Source: DATMER01 sp036277235 (GTDB lineage: Bacteria > Acidobacteriota > Thermoanaerobaculia > Multivoradales > UBA5704). Taken from it: a stretch of 9,420 nucleotides of DNA. The stretch's first letter is position 1. Every line of letters begins with the position of its first letter. The notes below the pieces were generated by a model. The model was not told where the DNA came from, searched no databases, and saw only the letters and a list, made by a program, of their open reading frames with translations. Both the position numbers and the translations under genes were made by a program. Positions 1 to 7,650 of this stretch are shown piece after piece. The stretch spans positions 1 to 9,420 of the forward strand of contig DASUNJ010000164.1 of assembly GCA_036277235.1 (NCBI GenBank), read 5' to 3'.

Positions 1-854
1 GGATCATCGAGAACGACTGGCTCGAGGCCATCATCGCCCTGCCGGAGCAAATGTTCTACAACACCGGCATCGGGACCTACGTGTGGATCGTCACCAACCG
101 CAAGGAGAAGCGGCGCAAGGGCAAAATCCATCTTCTCGATGCGCGTGACGTCTGGACTGCGGGCGGCAGCGAGGAAAACAAGCGTAGTCTTGGCGACAAG
201 CGGCGGCACATGACCGGCCGGCAGATCGCCGAGATCGTGAAGCATTACGGCCGGCAGACCGACGGTGAGACCTCTAAGATCTTTGACAATGCCGACTTCG
301 GCTATACCTGTGTGACTGTCGAGCGGCCACTGCGCCTGCGCTACCAGATGACTTTGGAGGATAAGGCCCGCTTCCTGGATGCCTGCCCGCATCTCCTCGA
401 CGACGTGCAGGCCATCGACAAGAAGCTGGGCCGCCAGCCGCAGCGTGACTGGAATGCGGTGTGGAGCCGCATCGAGGACTTGCTGCACGCGCGCAAGTCG
501 CGCTGGAAGGCAACCGAGCAGAAGCTCTTCCGCAGCGTCTTCACCCAGAAGGACTCCGAGGCCGAGCCGGTCGTCAAGGGCGGGCGCGACGACGGCTATG
601 AGCCGGACTCCGACCTGCGCGATTTTGAGAACGTGCCGCTCAAGGAAGACATCAACGTGTACTTCGAGTGCGAGGTCCGACCCCACGTGCCTGACGCATG
701 GATGGACCGGAGCAAGGAAAAGGTCGGTTACGAGATCAACTTCAACCGTCACTTCTACAAGTACACGCCCCCGCGCCCGCTGGAGGAGATCGACGCGGAT
801 CTGAAGCAGGCGGAGGAAGAGATTATGCGGTTGCTGCGGGAGGTGACGGATTGA
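1..854 (+). CDS. hsdM: Type I R-M modification (methylase) subunit HsdM, C-terminal part
   Basis: The reading frame is open from base 3 (the 5' end is off the window) and ends at TGA 852-854, giving 283 residues. The opening stretch, with LPEQMFYNTGIGTYVWIVTN, is the typical HsdM segment downstream of the catalytic NPPF motif; the motif itself and the SAM-binding site are left of the window. The end, with NRHFYKYTPPRPLEEIDADL followed by an acidic helix, is the usual HsdM C-terminal tail that contacts HsdS. By family knowledge, HsdM is the N6-adenine methyltransferase that works as M2S for host protection and as R2M2S for cleavage. Its stop overlaps the hsdS start by 4 nt. No break is visible in the part seen. 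The subtype cannot be assigned from this piece. Confidence 0.93.
   Translation, partial: IIENDWLEAIIALPEQMFYNTGIGTYVWIVTNRKEKRRKGKIHLLDARDVWTAGGSEENKRSLGDKRRHMTGRQIAEIVKHYGRQTDGETSKIFDNADFGYTCVTVERPLRLRYQMTLEDKARFLDACPHLLDDVQAIDKKLGRQPQRDWNAVWSRIEDLLHARKSRWKATEQKLFRSVFTQKDSEAEPVVKGGRDDGYEPDSDLRDFENVPLKEDINVYFECEVRPHVPDAWMDRSKEKVGYEINFNRHFYKYTPPRPLEEIDADLKQAEEEIMRLLREVTD
838..845 (+). promoter_or_regulatory. Shine-Dalgarno that decides the hsdS TTG start
   Basis: GGGAGGTG lies 5 nt before TTG 851. It supports the rare TTG start over the upstream in-frame ATG at 698 and fits translational coupling with hsdM. Confidence 0.7.
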
Positions 855-2152
855 TCACTTCAGAGTGGATCAGGGCCGCACTCCCTCGATCTTGGGGCAT
901 CGCTAGACTTCGAGATCATGCCACTGTAATCAACGGATACCCGTTTGACTCGGAGCTGTTCAGTGCTGACACCGGAATGCCTCTCGTTCGGATTCGTGAT
1001 ATTTCGAGCGAGGAAACCGAGATTCGCTACACGGGTGACTTAGTACCCGCCGCACTCCTTCGTGGCGGCGAGATTCTCATAGGCATGGACGGAGACTTCA
1101 ACGTCTCCCGTTGGAGAGGGGGGGAGGCCCTGCTCAACCAACGCGTCTGCTGCGTTCGCCCGGCAAGGACGATTGATGCGCGTTTCCTTTACTACGTGTT
1201 GCCGGCTCCCCTCAGGTTAATCAATGAGTTTACTTACTCGACAACCGTCAAGCACTTGTCGTCATTCGATGTTCTGAAGATCCACATTCCGTTTCCATCA
1301 CTACCCCAACAGCGTACCATTGCCAATTACCTCGACCGCGAGACGGCCCGACTGGATGCGTTGGTGACGGCGAAGGAGCGGGTGCTCGGGTTGTTGGCCG
1401 AGAAGCGCCGGGCGCTCATCACCCGTGCCGTCACTCGCGGCCTCGATCCCCGCGCGCCCCTCCGCGACTCTGGGGTCCCTTGGCTTGATAAGATTCCGGC
1501 GCATTGGGAGATGGTCGCGCTCCGCTTCCTTGTGGACATCTCCGGTGGTGCGACCCCAGATACAGGTAAACCCGAACTGTGGGATGGGGACATACCCTGG
1601 GTGTCCCCAAAAGACATGAAACGAGCAGAGATAGGGGATGTGGAGGACCACGTGTCGTCTGCCGCACTCTCTGCAAGCGCGCTTCGTTTGATCGATCCGG
1701 GAGCAGTTCTGATCGTCGTCCGCGGAATGATCCTCGCGCATAGCTTCCCGACGGCAACTACCACCAGACAAGTCACAATAAACCAAGACATGAAGGCGCT
1801 GCGGTGCCGCAGCTCCCTTGAGCCACACTTCCTGCGGGGTTTCTTCTGGGGAGTGGAATCACACCTCGTTTCACTCGTGGATTCTGCGGCGCATGGCACG
1901 CGCAAGCTGGATACCGAAGTCCTTGGGCGCCTCGAAGTGTGTGTTCCACCTCTCAATGAGCAACGTGCGATTGTTGCGCATATTTCAGAGAAGTCGGCAC
2001 GACTTGACGAACTCCGCTCTGCCACGGAACGGACTATCATCCTGATCAAGGAACGCCGCGCCGCTCTAATCGCTGCGGCTGTGACAGGCCAAGTCGACGT
2101 TTCCTGGGTCCCAGAGTCGATCGACTGTGCAGCAAAGGAAATGTCATGCTGA
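851..2152 (+). CDS. hsdS: Type I R-M specificity subunit HsdS
   Basis: This 433-residue protein recognises the bipartite DNA target of the type I enzyme. It has the normal layout: target recognition domain 1 (about residues 8-150, opening with LPRSWGIARLRD), central conserved helices (about 151-215, PSLPQQRTIANYLDRETARL), recognition domain 2 (about 216-362, opening with IPAHWEMVALRF) and distal conserved helices (about 363-420, PPLNEQRAIVAHI...RLDEL). Length and the two half-repeats are typical of an intact HsdS. I chose the TTG at 851 because it forms a TTGA overlap with the hsdM stop, follows a strong Shine-Dalgarno (GGGAGGTG, 838-845) at 5 nt, and lies just before the first family-conserved residues. 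An upstream ATG at 698 would put about 50 residues of unrelated out-of-frame hsdM sequence on the front. The target sequence cannot be read from the protein alone. Confidence 0.95.
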   Translation: MITSEWIRAALPRSWGIARLRDHATVINGYPFDSELFSADTGMPLVRIRDISSEETEIRYTGDLVPAALLRGGEILIGMDGDFNVSRWRGGEALLNQRVCCVRPARTIDARFLYYVLPAPLRLINEFTYSTTVKHLSSFDVLKIHIPFPSLPQQRTIANYLDRETARLDALVTAKERVLGLLAEKRRALITRAVTRGLDPRAPLRDSGVPWLDKIPAHWEMVALRFLVDISGGATPDTGKPELWDGDIPWVSPKDMKRAEIGDVEDHVSSAALSASALRLIDPGAVLIVVRGMILAHSFPTATTTRQVTINQDMKALRCRSSLEPHFLRGFFWGVESHLVSLVDSAAHGTRKLDTEVLGRLEVCVPPLNEQRAIVAHISEKSARLDELRSATERTIILIKERRAALIAAAVTGQVDVSWVPESIDCAAKEMSC

Positions 2153-3309
2153 TCCGACACTTGAAGGTTTCGGGCCTTCTGTCCTTCGGACCGAAGGGCA
2201 TCGATCTGCCGCTTGGGCCGCTCAATGTATTGATCGGGCCGAACGGCTCCGGCAAATCCAACTTCCTGGAGGTTCTTGCGCTGCTCAGAGCCTCGCCGAC
2301 GAATCTGCCGGAGCCTGTCAAGGAAATGGGCGGCGTGAGGGAATGGCTTTGGAAAGGGCCTAAGTCGAAGCGCATCGCTAGAATCGACGCCGTGATCGAC
2401 TATCCCAAAGGAAAAATGCCGGTCCGGCATGTGCTCGAATTCACTGAGCACGGGGAACGCTTCGAGGTGACGGACGAGCGCATCGAAAGCGAGCGCCCCG
2501 ATGAGGACAAGACGAATGCGCTCTTCTACTACCGCTTCATGAAAGGACGGCCGGTACTGCGCCTTTCCTCCGAGCGGTTACGAGAACTTCGCCGGGAGAA
2601 TGTAAAGCCGGAGGAATCCATCCTGTCGCAGGTGCGCGATCCGGAGAGCTACCCCATACTGCACTGGTTGCAGGAGCAGTACGAGCGGATCCGCCTCTAC
2701 CGAAACTGGACCTTCGGCCCGTTGGCGGGCGTTCGCCGGGAGCAGAGCGCCCAGGGCCGAAGCGATCTCCTGAATGACGGAGGGGAGAACCTGACGCTGG
2801 TGCTCTCGAAGATCCGCTCGCGCGTGAAGAAACCACTGATCGAGTCGCTGCGGATGCTCTTCGAGGGTATTGAGGACATTCACCTCACTGTCGACGGCGG
2901 GAACGTGCTGCTGTTTCTGGAGGAGGCTGAGGGTCGCGAGATCCCCTCAACGCGACTTTCGGATGGAACACTGCGCTATCTGAGCTTGCTGGTGATCCTC
3001 CTGCACCCGGACCCGCCGCCGCTTGTCGCGATCGAGGAGCCGGAACTGGGCCTTCATCCTGACGTAATACCGCACGTCGCGGAGCTGCTGATCAGTGCTT
3101 CAAATCGTACGCAACTCGTCGTAACCACGCACTCCCGCATGTTGGTGGATGCGCTGACCGATCACCCCGAGAGCATCGTTGTGTGCTCCAAGGAGGTTGG
3201 CGAATCCAGGCTCGAACGCCTCGACGCGGAGCAGCTCAAGGCATGGCTGGACAAGTACACGCTCGGCGACCTGTGGAGCAAGGGCGAGCTGGGAGGGAAC
3301 CGCTGGTGA
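2146..3309 (+). CDS. AAA/ABC-type ATPase (RecF/OLD-like, AAA_21 type) embedded in the R-M operon
   Basis: This is a 387-residue soluble ATPase. Visible motifs are Walker A GPNGSGKS at residues 31-38 in the N-terminal RecF-like context (LNVLIGPNGSGKSNFLE), an ABC-type signature region RLSDGT at 270-275, Walker B VAIEEPELGLHP at 294-305 with the catalytic Glu, and a switch His in TTHS at 327-330. The roughly 230-residue insert between Walker A and the signature has charged helices (for example RLRELRRE) but no long coiled coil, so it is not an SMC or Rad50 protein. No nuclease domain is fused to it. ATG 2146 overlaps the hsdS stop by 7 nt and follows AAGGAA (2135-2140). The next gene encodes a DUF4276 protein, which makes a two-gene ATPase plus TOPRIM-like unit. 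By analogy with RloA, AbiLi and PARIS AriA it probably senses phage or controls the partner; that role is inferred. PrrC and RloC are excluded as names because there is no anticodon-nuclease domain. Confidence 0.88.
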   Translation: MLIRHLKVSGLLSFGPKGIDLPLGPLNVLIGPNGSGKSNFLEVLALLRASPTNLPEPVKEMGGVREWLWKGPKSKRIARIDAVIDYPKGKMPVRHVLEFTEHGERFEVTDERIESERPDEDKTNALFYYRFMKGRPVLRLSSERLRELRRENVKPEESILSQVRDPESYPILHWLQEQYERIRLYRNWTFGPLAGVRREQSAQGRSDLLNDGGENLTLVLSKIRSRVKKPLIESLRMLFEGIEDIHLTVDGGNVLLFLEEAEGREIPSTRLSDGTLRYLSLLVILLHPDPPPLVAIEEPELGLHPDVIPHVAELLISASNRTQLVVTTHSRMLVDALTDHPESIVVCSKEVGESRLERLDAEQLKAWLDKYTLGDLWSKGELGGNRW

Positions 3310-3902
3310 GCGTAAAGCTTTACGTCGAAGGTGGCGGCGAGGGCCAGTTGCAGGATACGCTGTTCCGGCAGGGATGGACGAAGTTCTTCGAAGCGGCCGG
3401 TCTTGCCGGCAAGATGCCAAGCGTCGTCCGCGGCCAGGGGCGCACGCAGACGTTCGACCTCTTCGCAACGGCCGTCATGAATCCGCGCAGTGGAAAACTC
3501 CCCCTGCTGCTCGTCGACAGCGAGGACCCGGTCGAAGAGGGGCACTCCGTATGGCAGCACCTGGAGGCGCGCGATGGTTGGAGACGCCCCCCTGGTGCCG
3601 CTGATGACCAGGCGTTCCTGATGGTTCAAGTCATGGAGACGTGGTTCCTCGCCGATCGCGAGCTGCTGAGGAGGTACTTTGGCAATTCGTTGCGCGAGAA
3701 CCACATTCGCCAATGGCCGGCTCTCGAGGACGTGCCAAAGCCCACCGTATTCGATGCTCTGGAGAACGCGACGGCAGCATGCCATAAGCCCTACGCCAAA
3801 GGGAAAGTATCGTATGAGCTGCTCGGCCAGTTGAACCCCGGGCAGGTTGAGGCTGCCTGCCCCCACGCAAAGGTGCTTCTCGAACGCTTGAGGAGCATGT
3901 GA
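3306..3902 (+). CDS. DUF4276 family protein (TOPRIM-like putative effector)
   Basis: The gene encodes 198 residues. GTG 3306 overlaps the ATPase stop by 4 nt (GTGA) and follows GGGAGG just upstream. An upstream extension in the same frame, from 3183, lies entirely inside the ATPase gene and is not supported. The protein opens with KLYVEGGGEG, which puts an acidic residue (E8) after the first strand. A second strand ends in LLLVDSEDP (D71, E73, D74). This spacing of Glu and Asp clusters is what a TOPRIM-type metal site looks like. The block VMETWFLAD (residues 109-117) and the late KGKVSYELLGQLNP match my memory of DUF4276 (assigned from memory, not by search). The partner ATPase and the R-M setting suggest a defence effector acting on nucleic acid, by analogy with RloB, AbiLii and the DUF4435 protein of PARIS. 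The actual activity and substrate are unknown. Confidence 0.8.
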   Translation: MSVKLYVEGGGEGQLQDTLFRQGWTKFFEAAGLAGKMPSVVRGQGRTQTFDLFATAVMNPRSGKLPLLLVDSEDPVEEGHSVWQHLEARDGWRRPPGAADDQAFLMVQVMETWFLADRELLRRYFGNSLRENHIRQWPALEDVPKPTVFDALENATAACHKPYAKGKVSYELLGQLNPGQVEAACPHAKVLLERLRSM

Positions 3903-6900
3903 TGTCACGCCATTTCGAAGCGGCTTTCGAGAGCGTCATCGAAACGCATCTGCTCCAGAACGGCTATATTCGGATCGCACGCGAGGGTTTCGACCGCGAG
4001 CGCGCCATCTTTCCGGACATTGTTCTTGGTTTCATCCGCGACACCCAACCGAACGAGTGGGCCAAGCTGGAGGCGCTCCACGGAGAGAGGACCGGCGAGC
4101 AGATCCTCAGCGACCTGTGCAAATGGATGGATACCAACGGATCGCTCGCGACTCTGCGCCATGGTTTCAAGTGCTACGGGCGGACGCTTCAGGCGGCGTA
4201 CTTCAAGGCGGCGCACGAGCTGAATCCAGAGCTGGAAGCCCGCTACGCCGCGAACCGGCTGGGGCTGACCCGTCAGCTTCACTACTCGCCGCGCTCCGAG
4301 AAGTCCCTTGACGTCACGCTGAGCGTAAACGGCATTCCTGTTGCCACCGTGGAGCTGAAGAACCCGCTCACTGGCCAGACGGTGGAGGATGCGCGGCGCC
4401 AATACAAGAAGGATCGGGACGCCCGCGAGCCCCTTTTCGAATTCAAGCGGCGCACTCTGGTCCATTTCGCGGCGGATACCGAATCGGTGCTGATGACCAG
4501 CCGGCTGGCCGGGGACGCGACGCACTTTCTTCCCTTCAACAAAGGGCACGACGAAGGCGCCGGCAACCCGCCTGATCCAGCCGGGAGGACCTATCGCACG
4601 GCCTATCTTTGGGAAGAGGTGCTGCAGCGGGACAGCCTGCTCGACCTCCTCGCACGCTTCATCCACCTGCAGATTGACGAGAAGCGCGACGACCAGGGCC
4701 GCAAGGTCAAGGCGGAAACGATGATCTTCCCCCGCTATCACCAGCTCCAGGCGGTGCGCCTGCTGGTGGAAGCCGCCCGGACCGAGGGTGTGGGGCACAA
4801 CTACCTCATCGAGCACTCGGCCGGCAGCGGCAAGAGCAACACAATCGGCTGGCTCACGCATCGGCTCGCGTCCCTGCACGACGCTGCCAACCAGCGCGTC
4901 TTCGACAGTGTGATCGTGGTGACCGACCGGGTAGTGCTCGACCTGCAGCTCCAGGACACGATCTACCAGTTCGAGCACAAGCGTGGTGTCGTGCAGAGGA
5001 TCGACGAAAGCTCGTCGCAACTCGCCGAAGCGCTCGAGAATGCCGTGCCGGTGATCATCACCACATTGCAGAAGTTCCCATTCGTTTCGACCCAGTTGCT
5101 CAAGCTGGCCGAGAAGCGCGGCACGAGTGGCACGGGAACGCTCGCCACGCGGCGTTGCGCCGTCATCATCGATGAAGCCCACAGCTCACAGGGCGGAGAG
5201 ACCGCGACCAAGCTGAAGGGGGTGCTAGGCGGCGAGAAGCTGCGGGAAGAGGCCAAGAAGCGCGCGGCCGAGGAAGGCCGTGAAGACATGGAAGAGCTCT
5301 TCCGCAGCATGGCCAAGCGTGGCAGGCAGGCGAATCTGAGCTTCTTCGCCTTCACAGCTACTCCTAAGCACAAGACCTTCGCCGTGTTCGGGCGCAATAA
5401 GGAGCCAGCGCACCGCTACACCATGCGGCAGGCGATCGAGGAGGAATTCATCCTCGACGTGCTGAGGTACTACACGACCTACGCGACGTACTACAAGCTG
5501 CTCAAGGCCTGCGAGGACGATCCGAACGTCGAGCGCAAGAAAGCCGCGCAGGCGCTGGGTCGCTTCATGAAAATGCACCCCGTCAACATCGCCCAGAAGA
5601 CGGAGGTCATGGTCGAGCACTTCCAGGCGGTCACCCGGCACAAGATTGGCGGCCGGGCCAAGGCAATGGTGGTTACCAGCTCCCGCCTGGAAGCGGTCCG
5701 CTACAAGCAGAGCTTCGATCGGTACATCAAGGAGAAGGGCTATGCCATCAAGACGCTGGTGGCTTTTTCCGACAAGGTAGAGGACGACAAGCTCCCGGGC
5801 GTGGTCTACACCGAGGAGAAGATGAACCTCGGGATTCGGGAAAAGGAGCTGCCCGAGAAGTTCGCGACGCAGGAATACCAGGTGTTGCTCGTGGCGGAGA
5901 AGTACCAGACCGGTTTCGATCAACCCCTCCTGCATACGATGTTCGTGGACAAGCGGCTCGCGGGCATTCAGGCCGTGCAGACGCTCTCTCGCCTTAATCG
6001 CATTCACCCGTTGAAGGAAGATACCTTCGTCCTCGACTTCGTGAACGACCGCGAAGAGATCCGCAAGGCCTTCGAAACGTACTACGAAGGTGCGAAGATG
6101 GGCGACGAAGTCGACCCTGCCCGCATGTACGTGATCAAGGGCGAGCTCGATGCCTCCGGGATCTACCTGGATGAGGAGGTAGAGCTTTTCTGCGCCGTGT
6201 ACTTCAAGCCGAAGCAGCGGCAGAGCGCGATGGACCACCAGGCGATGAACGCGGCGCTCGATCCCGCGGTGGCGCGGTTCACCGTGAGCCTAAAGAACGA
6301 TGAGGGCCAGGCGGAGCTCTGGCGTGGCAAGGTGCAGGCGTTTCGGAATCTTTACGGCTTTCTGAGCCAGGTGATCCCATACCAGGACTCGGACCTCGAA
6401 CGCTTGTACGTGTTTCTGCGCCATCTGGCGGCAAAGCTACCGCGGCGCCAAGGCGGACTGGCCTACCAATTCGACGATGAAGTGCGCCTTGAATACTACC
6501 GCTTGCAGAAGATCAGCGAGGGCTCGATCTCGCTCGGCGAAGGTAGGGCGCGGCCCCTGGACGGTCCGACAGAGGTGGGTTCCGGATCGGCTCGCGAGGA
6601 AGAGGTTCCGCTTTCGCGGCTCATCGATCTTGTCAATGATCGCTTCGGCACGGATTTCAACCAGGCCGACCAGCTCTTCTTCGATCAGATCGTCGAGGCG
6701 GCGGTGGCCGACGATGGGCTTCGGCAGGCAGCTGCGGTGAATCCGGAGGACAGGTTCGAGCTGGTGTTCAGAAATCTACTGGAGCGGTTCTTCGTCGAGC
6801 GCATGGACCAGAACGAGGAGATCTTCGTCCGGTACATGAACGACGAGGCCTTCCAGCGGATGGTCAGCTCGTGGATGGCCTCCGAAACGTATCGGCGTCT

Positions 6901-7426
6901 ACGGGATAGAGCAGGCGCAACGCTGCCGTCAGGACTGCGTCTTGTCGAAGGTCGCCCTGAAGAGCGCTATGTGACCTGCGTGCCGCTTGTCCCGCTCAAA
7001 GCCGCAGCCGGTGCCTTCGGCGATCCTCAGCACATTGAGGACGACGGCTTCGAGTGGGTCGCCGTCGAGTCGCGCCATCACCGCCTGCGCCCCGGGATGT
7101 TCGTCGCCCAGGTAGTCGGCAAATCCATGGAGCCGGCCATTTTCGATGGCGCCTACTGCCTCTTCCGCGCACCAGTCGAGGGCGCGCGGCAGGGAAAGAC
7201 TGTCCTCGTCCAACTCAGCGACGCCATCGATCCGGAGAGCGGCCAGAGCTACACCGTGAAGCGTTACGAGAGCGAGAAGACGAAGCAGGGAGACTCCTGG
7301 CACCATGCGCGGATCACCCTGAAGCCGATCAACCGGGACTTCGAGCCTATTGTTTTGACCGGCGCCAACGAAGGCGAGCTACAGGTCGTGGCGGAGCTGG
7401 TCGAGGTGCTTGGGGATGAGACGTAG
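3902..7426 (+). CDS. hsdR: Type I restriction subunit HsdR with a C-terminal LexA-like S24 peptidase domain
   Basis: The protein has 1174 residues. The first ~1005 form a standard R subunit: an N-terminal PD-(D/E)xK nuclease (D137, then E151-L-K153 in VATVELKNP), helicase Walker A HSAGSGKSN (K311), DEAH box at 424-427, motif III TAT at 485-487, motif VI QAVQTLSRLNR at 690-700, and a helical C-terminal region ending near YRRLRDRAG. It would translocate DNA on ATP and cut unmodified DNA far from the site. Residues ~1018-1174 are an added S24 domain with A1036-G1037, S1075 and K1120 in the LexA order. I chose ATG 3902, which overlaps the previous stop by 1 nt (TGATG), with GAGGAG 6 nt upstream. 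The GTG at 3899 is in frame but too close to that site. No frameshift or missing core motif is seen. The fusion is in one uninterrupted frame, so it is unlikely to be an assembly artefact. Confidence 0.95.
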   Translation: MSRHFEAAFESVIETHLLQNGYIRIAREGFDRERAIFPDIVLGFIRDTQPNEWAKLEALHGERTGEQILSDLCKWMDTNGSLATLRHGFKCYGRTLQAAYFKAAHELNPELEARYAANRLGLTRQLHYSPRSEKSLDVTLSVNGIPVATVELKNPLTGQTVEDARRQYKKDRDAREPLFEFKRRTLVHFAADTESVLMTSRLAGDATHFLPFNKGHDEGAGNPPDPAGRTYRTAYLWEEVLQRDSLLDLLARFIHLQIDEKRDDQGRKVKAETMIFPRYHQLQAVRLLVEAARTEGVGHNYLIEHSAGSGKSNTIGWLTHRLASLHDAANQRVFDSVIVVTDRVVLDLQLQDTIYQFEHKRGVVQRIDESSSQLAEALENAVPVIITTLQKFPFVSTQLLKLAEKRGTSGTGTLATRRCAVIIDEAHSSQGGETATKLKGVLGGEKLREEAKKRAAEEGREDMEELFRSMAKRGRQANLSFFAFTATPKHKTFAVFGRNKEPAHRYTMRQAIEEEFILDVLRYYTTYATYYKLLKACEDDPNVERKKAAQALGRFMKMHPVNIAQKTEVMVEHFQAVTRHKIGGRAKAMVVTSSRLEAVRYKQSFDRYIKEKGYAIKTLVAFSDKVEDDKLPGVVYTEEKMNLGIREKELPEKFATQEYQVLLVAEKYQTGFDQPLLHTMFVDKRLAGIQAVQTLSRLNRIHPLKEDTFVLDFVNDREEIRKAFETYYEGAKMGDEVDPARMYVIKGELDASGIYLDEEVELFCAVYFKPKQRQSAMDHQAMNAALDPAVARFTVSLKNDEGQAELWRGKVQAFRNLYGFLSQVIPYQDSDLERLYVFLRHLAAKLPRRQGGLAYQFDDEVRLEYYRLQKISEGSISLGEGRARPLDGPTEVGSGSAREEEVPLSRLIDLVNDRFGTDFNQADQLFFDQIVEAAVADDGLRQAAAVNPEDRFELVFRNLLERFFVERMDQNEEIFVRYMNDEAFQRMVSSWMASETYRRLRDRAGATLPSGLRLVEGRPEERYVTCVPLVPLKAAAGAFGDPQHIEDDGFEWVAVESRHHRLRPGMFVAQVVGKSMEPAIFDGAYCLFRAPVEGARQGKTVLVQLSDAIDPESGQSYTVKRYESEKTKQGDSWHHARITLKPINRDFEPIVLTGANEGELQVVAELVEVLGDET
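6953..7423 (+). other. S24 (LexA/UmuD-type) self-cleaving peptidase domain at the end of HsdR
   Basis: Residues ~1018-1174 of HsdR follow the E. coli LexA C-terminal half almost block by block. VPLKAAAGAFG (1031-1040) matches the LexA cleavage loop VGRVAAGEPLL, with the Ala-Gly bond at 1036/1037. VVGKSMEPAIFDG (1071-1083) matches VSGMSMKDIGIMDG, with the nucleophile at S1075. YTVKRY (1117-1122) matches the TVKRL segment with the general-base Lys at K1120. The end, PINRDFEPIVL, matches PENSEFKPIVV. The Ser-to-Lys distance is 45 residues, against 37 in LexA; the extra length lies in the DPESGQS loop. DG is followed by Ala where LexA has Asp. There is no helix-turn-helix, so this is the peptidase part alone. 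All residues needed for self-cleavage are visible; whether it cleaves is untested. Confidence 0.85.
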
Positions 7427-7650
7427 AGGTTTAGGGCTCCCTGCCCCGCGCCCTACCTCCGATCCGGTCCCGGTTTTGTCGCCCCTGTGGTTGCCGGATC
7501 CGGAGGGCAGGCACAAGACCTGCCCTTACAGGTCGCGGAATTCCGTGGGCCGTTTGAACGCCGATGCCGTACCCTGGTCGCCCCGATCATCGGTCCACGG
7601 CCCTCCCGGATCTGGCACCGACTTACTAATAAGTTAAGATAGGGTCAGAA
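7427..7650. other. Intergenic region at the edge of the R-M operon
   Basis: These 224 bases separate hsdR from the propeller sensor. No open frame with family-like sequence is seen here. The region holds a perfect 10-bp palindrome CCGGATCCGG (7494-7503), an 8-bp-stem hairpin directly beside it, repeated GATCCGG words (7461-7467, 7497-7503), and an AT-rich stretch with ACTTA-CTAA-TAAGT (7621-7634) just before the next gene. I could not identify a convincing sigma-70 promoter. The next gene's promoter is presumably here. Confidence 0.6.
7494..7526. repeat. Palindrome plus adjacent hairpin, REP-like
   Basis: CCGGATCCGG (7494-7503) abuts a hairpin with stems AGGGCAGG (7504-7511) and CCTGCCCT (7519-7526) around a CACAAGA loop. 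The upstream GTCGCCCCTGTGGTTGCC (7479-7493 and flanks) has the look of dispersed intergenic palindromic repeats found in some high-GC genomes. The hairpin is followed by TACAGG rather than a T run, so it is a poor rho-independent terminator. It could still protect the 3' end of the operon mRNA. Only one copy is in the window, so repeat status is a guess. Confidence 0.4.

Noticed and set aside
698..850. Longer hsdS starting at ATG 698
   Set aside because: It would lie inside hsdM and add residues unlike any HsdS. The TTG at 851 has a good Shine-Dalgarno and the typical overlap.
2146..3309. PrrC or RloC anticodon nuclease next to hsd genes
   Set aside because: Those proteins carry a C-terminal nuclease domain and are longer. 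This ATPase ends shortly after the His switch, and the likely effector is the separate DUF4276 protein.
3899..3901. GTG start for hsdR
   Set aside because: It is in frame but only 3 nt from the GAGGAG site. ATG 3902 has proper spacing.
3905..5182. Minus-strand open frame of 425 codons over hsdR
   Set aside because: It is the shadow of the hsdR nuclease and helicase region, where all motifs lie on the plus strand.
7504..7540. Intrinsic terminator for the hsd operon
   Set aside because: The hairpin is good but is followed by TACAGG with no T run, so I list it only as a hairpin or repeat.
7613..7627. Sigma-54 promoter (TGGCAC at 7613)
   Set aside because: The -12 GC is absent at the required spacing (CT instead), so only half of the motif is present.
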